NCBI GenBank assembly: GCA_051294375.1
Contig: CM119263.1
Coordinates: forward strand, 1,075,756-1,139,755
DNA: 64,000 nucleotides
Direction of reading: 5' to 3'
From: Paraspadella gotoi
Taxonomy: Eukaryota > Chaetognatha
Under the pieces are notes generated by a model. That model did not search any database. It had not been told where the DNA came from and saw only the letters and a program-made list of their open reading frames with translations. The translations under genes were made by a program, and so were the position numbers. This document shows positions 58,561-64,000 of the stretch, in pieces (positions within the stretch are counted from its first letter, which is position 1; each line of letters begins with the position of its first letter).

Positions 58561-61435
58561 TTCAGTAAAAATATATTATATAATATTTTAAATATTTTAG
58601 AACAAAAAAAAAGATTAAAACTTTTAAATTTTAAATATAAAATATTTTATTTTACTATACTGTTTTTCCAATTTATATGAGAAAATTTATTTTAATAATC
58701 GTTATCATGCTATCTCACCATCTAATTCCTTGTTCGGTCAACTCAAATATTTTTTTTATTCTTGAGAGGGCACCACTCTTACTGCTTAATGCTTATTCAG
58801 AAGAGATCGGCCAAGTAGCGCTGATCAAGAAAAGATGAATAATGAAATACGNNNNNNNNNNNNNNNNNNNNNNNNNGTGGTAATAAATATTATGTAATAC
58901 CCCGTACTCGCGTGGCACTTTCAGTTTGGGAAATCTTTTCTAGAAGGTATTAGGGAAAAAAACCGCCACCGCTTTTTCTCTGCCTTTGACATACGCCATG
59001 TTAATGTCTGAACACATGTTGAGTGTCAGACATGTGCTTCGGCTCATTCCAATGTGAGGCCTCTTCGATCCGCAGCCGCATTCATCCCAGGACGTGATCT
59101 TGAGCAATCAATATTTATATGTTTTTCTACGTGCGCCTCTGAAGTAAAATGCTTTTTTGTCGACCCGTAGAGGAGACCCAAGTCAGGAGATGTGCAGGAA
59201 GGAAAGAGAGAAATTGAGCGAGAAGTTTCCAAACAATGATTATCTCAGAGTAAGCGCGCGAGACACCGTGGGTCAGAATTTCTGAGGACAAGTGAAGGTG
59301 AGGAGGAGGGAAGAAGTAAGACTGCGGCTTCTTCCGGACCCCGTCGGAAGGTCGGCTTCGTCTCTTCTTTCAAAAAAGGACGACGCTCATTGGCTGAGAC
59401 GTTCACCATAATCTCGATAACTTCTCGGATGCCATCTCGAGGCGGTGCGAAGCAGTTCCAGCAACGCTCCGTCTCCTCTCGACGAGAAAAACACCATCTT
59501 TGGGGAACGCGAGACGCCTTGGTCGCTCGGGAGCATTGCCGGCGGTCTTTGGAAGAAGAACGTCACTTTCCGAGGCTAGTCCCGGTTTTCTCCGGGCCTT
59601 CTTTTTCCAAAGCTTTCCTCGTTACAGTAAAAGGAGGAAAGGCTGGCGCCGATTTTGAATTTAAAAAAGGCTCAAATTCTCGTTCCTTTCGCCGCCTTAT
59701 ATTTTCCTGTGATGGACAGGAGCCCCGGACGTTCGTTAGAGATGTTTTCTGACGCAGGCGTTTTGGGGTGCCTCGATAGCTTCGAGATGCTTAATGCTCC
59801 AGTCTTCCGAATCCCATCGAGGATCGTCGGATTATTTTGCCCATGCTTCATTGGAAGGTACGCCGCATCTACAGAGAAGTCCTTCCATTCGGTCACTCTA
59901 AATAATCGACCACGGTAGCCTTGGCTTTCACCAACGTCGACGAGACCGCTTCGTGCAGATGGCTCCGCCAAACAGGGATTTGATGCCATCTTTTAATTTA
60001 GTCGACATCTTAACTTTGTTTCTTCCTACAACTTCGTCCATGAATGAATGATTGTATCTATGTACAAAAAAGTAGTAAATACTTGTAAAAATAGTTTTCA
60101 TGGCTTTAAATTTTAAAAATAACTATGAAAAAAATTTAGCGTCGCTTTTCCTGATGCAACAGATTTATTCGGCAAACGTGAACACTTTGTGAGAAATAAA
60201 TAAATAAAAACAATTAAAATAAGTTTATTTCGTTGTTGTCGTCATTTTTTTAGTCGGTTTCAGGTCGCTGATGTTTTTCCATCGTCTAAATGAGCCCTAA
60301 TCGCGATTCGCGCAGGGGTTTAGTCCTAGTTCATTACCCTACATTTATGATAACCAAATGTCCACGCCGACGACAAATAATGTTAAAAATTACCTCACTT
60401 ATCGCTTTTCTTTCGATTTCCATAGGGTCAGCAAGAGGGCAGTTCGATTTACATTAAAAATATTATTAAAGTTTCATCGAAAAATTAGTATTGTTTTCAA
60501 TCTATGAATGTGACCTTCATCTTTTTTAACATTTCCAAATTAAATCTTTTGAGTTTTTCTCTCATAACCTGACATAGCTTTCATATCATTCCGACGCCTT
60601 GCATCGAGCAATGCCAACTGCCCAGTTTTATCCCACTCCATTCCAAGTCCCGATGTTACACGCACGCACGCACGCTCGCACGCTCGCACGCTCGCACGCA
60701 CGGCCTGGAAAAATTTCGTTGACGATCGCTATCGATCTGCACCAACGGAAAACTATTTCTCTCGATACTTTTCATTCTCTCTCTCTCTCGTTCTCTTTTT
60801 TCTCATTTGTCCATGAAGATGAGTTTTCACGTAATCGAAATATTTGTCATAAGAAAGACTTGCACCCTTATGTAATAAATGTATAGTTTTATTTCTCCCT
60901 TTTTTATATAATTTAAAATACAAACCCCAAAGTTCATTGGTCGTTAATCCCCCCTTGACCTTTTATATCTTTAGCTTCATCACTTTTTTTCCTTTAAACG
61001 AAAAATGTAAACAAGACAAAGAGGTTGACCTCTGAAACTCCGTCATCAAAAATGCAAGAATCAGATGAGAAAAAGAAAAAAAGCTTTTTAGAGAAAAGGA
61101 AAGGAAGCAAGCTCAGACGGTGGAAAAAGAAAGGAAAGAAAGGAAAGAAAGGAAAGAAAGGAAAGAAAGGAAAGGAAAGAAAAGGAAAGGAAGCAAGCTC
61201 AGACGGTGTTGTTGAAAAAGTGGTCGTCGGTCTTGTCGTCGTCGTCATCGTCGTCGTCGTCGTCGTCATCGTCGTTGTCATCGTCGTCGTCGTTGTCATC
61301 CTCTTAATCTTCGTCTTTGTCGTGCACCAAGTTGAGAGCTCAAATTGAGATTAATAATTTAATATATAATGTATTTAAAAAAGGTTATAACTTCGGTTCT
61401 TTTGAATTAATTCAAAACTTAAATATTAATCACTA
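58561..61435. other. Region between copies B and C
   Basis: AT-rich flanks with a G+C-richer block at 58.9-60.0 kb holding the candidate ORF. A compound GCAC/GCTC repeat lies at 60660-60702 and a GTC run at 61220-61320. 25-N gap at 58852-58876. Confidence 0.45.
59672..59989 (-). CDS. Candidate ORF, unknown
   Basis: 105 codons from an ATG: MASNPCLAEPSARSGLVDVG, then VTEWKDFSVDAAYLPMKHGQ and NNPTILDGIRKTGALS. The block 59.0-60.0 kb is clearly richer in G+C than its surroundings and has long open frames on both strands, so the reading frame is uncertain. It could also be a decayed transposable-element fragment or an exon. Confidence 0.28.
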   Translation of the reverse strand: MASNPCLAEPSARSGLVDVGESQGYRGRLFRVTEWKDFSVDAAYLPMKHGQNNPTILDGIRKTGALSISKLSRHPKTPASENISNERPGLLSITGKYKAAKGTRI

Positions 61436-61460
61436 NNNNNNNNNNNNNNNNNNNNNNNNN

Positions 61461-62953
61461 CCAATCCACAGAGCTCTTTTAACTCCCTCCCTTACCCCAT
61501 GTACCTTCTGTACATCACACCAGGATACTATGATGGCAAACCATCAACTATCCGGAAATTGAACGCTGTGCAATTGGAAAGTTGAAGAGAAAGTTTCTCT
61601 TTGGAATAGGAGAAACATCGAAGTTGTTGTTTCGATTGTCGCGAGCAGGGAATGAAGAATCACAGATAATATCTGAGTAGATTGAGTAATAGATATTTGT
61701 GGACATTTCCTCTTTACCGAAAGGTTAGAAAAGGAGAAGGAAACATTAAAAATACGTAGTAAAACCCTTAATTTGGTAATTAGTTAGTATGTAAGTATGT
61801 TTCGATTATAGTACTCCAAGAACCTAAAAGTACGATCTAGCCAGTGAAAAATAGAAACCAAATCTACATTTACCAAGGAGAGCGCGGTCTAAATTCTGAG
61901 AACGACGAGCGTGATCGTATTCGTGAGAACTAAGAGTAGTTGTTGTTGTTGTTGTTTTTTGTGTGTTGTTGTTTTGTTGTTGTGAGTGTGTTTGTGTTTG
62001 TTTGTTTGTCTTGAGCTTTTCATACAATTGAAACATATATGAAATATTATAGTACCTCATGAGGGAACCCAGAGATGGTGGAGTCGATAGCGGATAACGT
62101 GAAGAGATGGATTTACAACTCTGATAGGAACCAGGTTGGAGTGAAAACAGCTGTGAAAGTCTTGATGAAGTGAGGCTCTGCTAAAGTCCATTATGTTTAT
62201 TATGTTTACATTAAAAATGGTATTTCCTTTTTTAAATATTTAACAAATTTACTGGAAATCATCATTGTGCTTTAGGGCTTCGCTCCTCTCTAGCAGTTAA
62301 AGCGGCTACAAACATTTTGGGCAAAATATTACGATCAATTGTGATTAAATTTAAGGGTTTTATTTTGACGAAAATAATTTATCAGGATCAATTTTGTGAA
62401 TTTTTTTTGTGAAAAAAAACGATGAATGATCGAAGGTGATTCGATTTTTCACGAACGACCGACGACGACGATCGAATGATGATTGACGAAAAATGAAAAA
62501 TCGGCCTCGAAATTTGGAAATGATACAAACGATGTTGGAGAGAGAGAGAGAGAAGAGAGAGAGAGAAGAGAGGAGAAGAGGAGAGAGAGGAGAAAAAGAA
62601 GCAGAAAGACAGAGAGGAGGAAGGAAGGAAGGGAAGAAAGTAAAAGCACAGAAAGGGAGGAGAACAACAGAAATGGGAGACGGACAGGGAAAGAGGAGGA
62701 AGAAAAAATTTTCACAGACACAGAAATGGAAACAAGGAAAAAAGAAGAGCTCAGACCGTCGCGCTCCTGGCCGGCGACGACGACGACGACCGACGATGGT
62801 GACGGACGAAGGCGACGTCATTGGACGGACGTCGCGTGTAAATACGCGATGTTGGCGACAATTTTCGCTGAACGGTCATCGCACGTGATTCCTCAAATTT
62901 GAGAGTAGAGGATGAACGCGGAAATAAGAGGTAAGGTTCTGGGGGAGGGGGGA

Positions 62954-62988
<35 letters not shown>

Positions 62989-64000
62989 GAGAGAAGGAGA
63001 GAGGAGAGAAAAATACAGCAGAGAGAGATTAGTATGAGAGAGAGAGAAGAGAGCGAGAAAGAGAAAACAGAAAGAGACAGAGAGACGAACAGCGAGAGAG
63101 AACAAAGAAAGAAAGAAATAGAGAGAAATCGAAGTTTTCTTTCTCGTAACTGCCGAAAAATTCGACTTCGTCAAAAACGTGGAACCCTTTCCATGGACCC
63201 GATTCCGGGAAAGACGCACCATAAAATATGTTAATCGCAGGCGGGTGTAGTCTTGGAGATAGAGATGAAGTGAGAGTGAGAGAGAGGAGAGAGAACGAAG
63301 AGAGGAGAGAGAGAGAGAGACGAAGAGAGAGAAGAGAGAGAGAGAGAGAGACAAGAGATGAGAGAGAGAGAGAGAGAACGAGAACGAAAACAACACTAGA
63401 ATCTCCCGAGGACAGGCTGGCCTTTGCAATAATTGACTTCCTTTTCTTCTCTTTATGCCGACATATTTTTTTCTTTTTGTTCGATGCAGAACCGACAGAC
63501 CGACAGACCGAAAGAGAGAAATGGGTACAGATGAAGAAGGCAGATGGGAAAAAGAGATGGCCTTAATTGGGGAGGAGATGGTCAGAGATGGGGCAAATAA
63601 GAAATAGATAGCGTAAGAAAGATTGAGTAGAGAAGATTGATCTTGACTTTGATATTATGCTATAATTTAATACAAAAACACATTTAAATCACAGATCGTT
63701 AAGAGTGAGAGAGAGAGACGAGAGAGAGAGCGAGAGAGATGCGATGAGACGAGAGAGCGGAGTGAGCGAAGAGCGAGTAAGAGCGAGAGAGCGAGAGAGC
63801 GAGAGAGAGAGAGAGAGAGAGATAAGTGAGACTTGAAGCCAAACGTCATATCTTTATAAGCTTTATTTCAATTGTTCGACCTACTCTGATGTCTGTTATT
63901 GTGTTAATATTGTTACTGTTGTTGTACACAGAATCGTCAGCGAACTATTAAACCTGCAGCTAAAAAAGATCTCGAAATTAATAAAATTCTTTAATCTGGT
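61461..64000 (+). repeat. Large repeated unit, copy C (runs to window end)
   Basis: Starts immediately after a 25-N gap. The first 120 bases equal 52285-52404; afterwards it follows copy B with frequent one-base indels. Confidence 0.75.

Overview
This is a piece of draft eukaryotic nuclear genome, most likely from an invertebrate animal. Evidence for this: introns with GT/AG borders, tRNA-derived SINE-like repeats, very dense microsatellites (GA, GAAA, GATA, GGAT, TTTC, GAC/GTC), and an AMPK-related kinase with an LKB1-type activation loop. The species cannot be fixed from the sequence. Thirteen runs of N interrupt the window. Several sequences next to the 10-N and 25-N gaps repeat each other with many single-base indels, which looks like error-prone gap filling rather than finished sequence.

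The one gene that can be assembled with confidence is on the minus strand, from about 42.93 kb down to 33.86 kb. Seventeen coding exons join in a consistent phase and give about 1573 codons. The N-terminal 300 residues form a complete Ser/Thr kinase domain of the CAMK/AMPK-related type (GKGNFAKV loop, VALK lysine, [19 protein letters not shown] activation segment, YAAPELF). A short helical stretch that may be a degenerate UBA-like domain follows. The rest is a very long, low-complexity, basic and Ser/Pro-rich tail with Asp, Thr and Asn runs and an array of 8-residue repeats.

A second, incomplete gene is on the minus strand at 14.6-16.5 kb, cut by two gaps. It shows a charged coiled-coil-like exon and an exon resembling a Kelch propeller blade. 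I do not recognise it. Scattered small ORFs elsewhere (29.5 kb, 59.7 kb) are only candidates.

The remainder is repeat-dominated. 0-9 kb holds CpG-containing triplet repeats, a 32-bp minisatellite (8.04-8.48 kb) and a tRNA-Leu 3' half with an encoded CCA. 10.9-13.4 kb holds a duplicated block carrying a tRNA-Gly-like SINE, seen again at 33.1 kb. 17-33 kb is mostly microsatellites with two 21-bp minisatellites that read as heptads. 45-47 kb has a second tRNA-derived element and a 9-copy 19-bp array of YY1-like motifs. 47-64 kb is dominated by three copies of a unit of about 3-4 kb. One copy is split by a roughly 3.08 kb very AT-rich insertion whose two ends are long diverged inverted repeats. 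That insertion, the paired inverted repeats around the 48.86-49.03 kb gap, and a dispersed short hairpin repeat (ATTGGT-ACA-ACCAAT) are the most unusual structures here.
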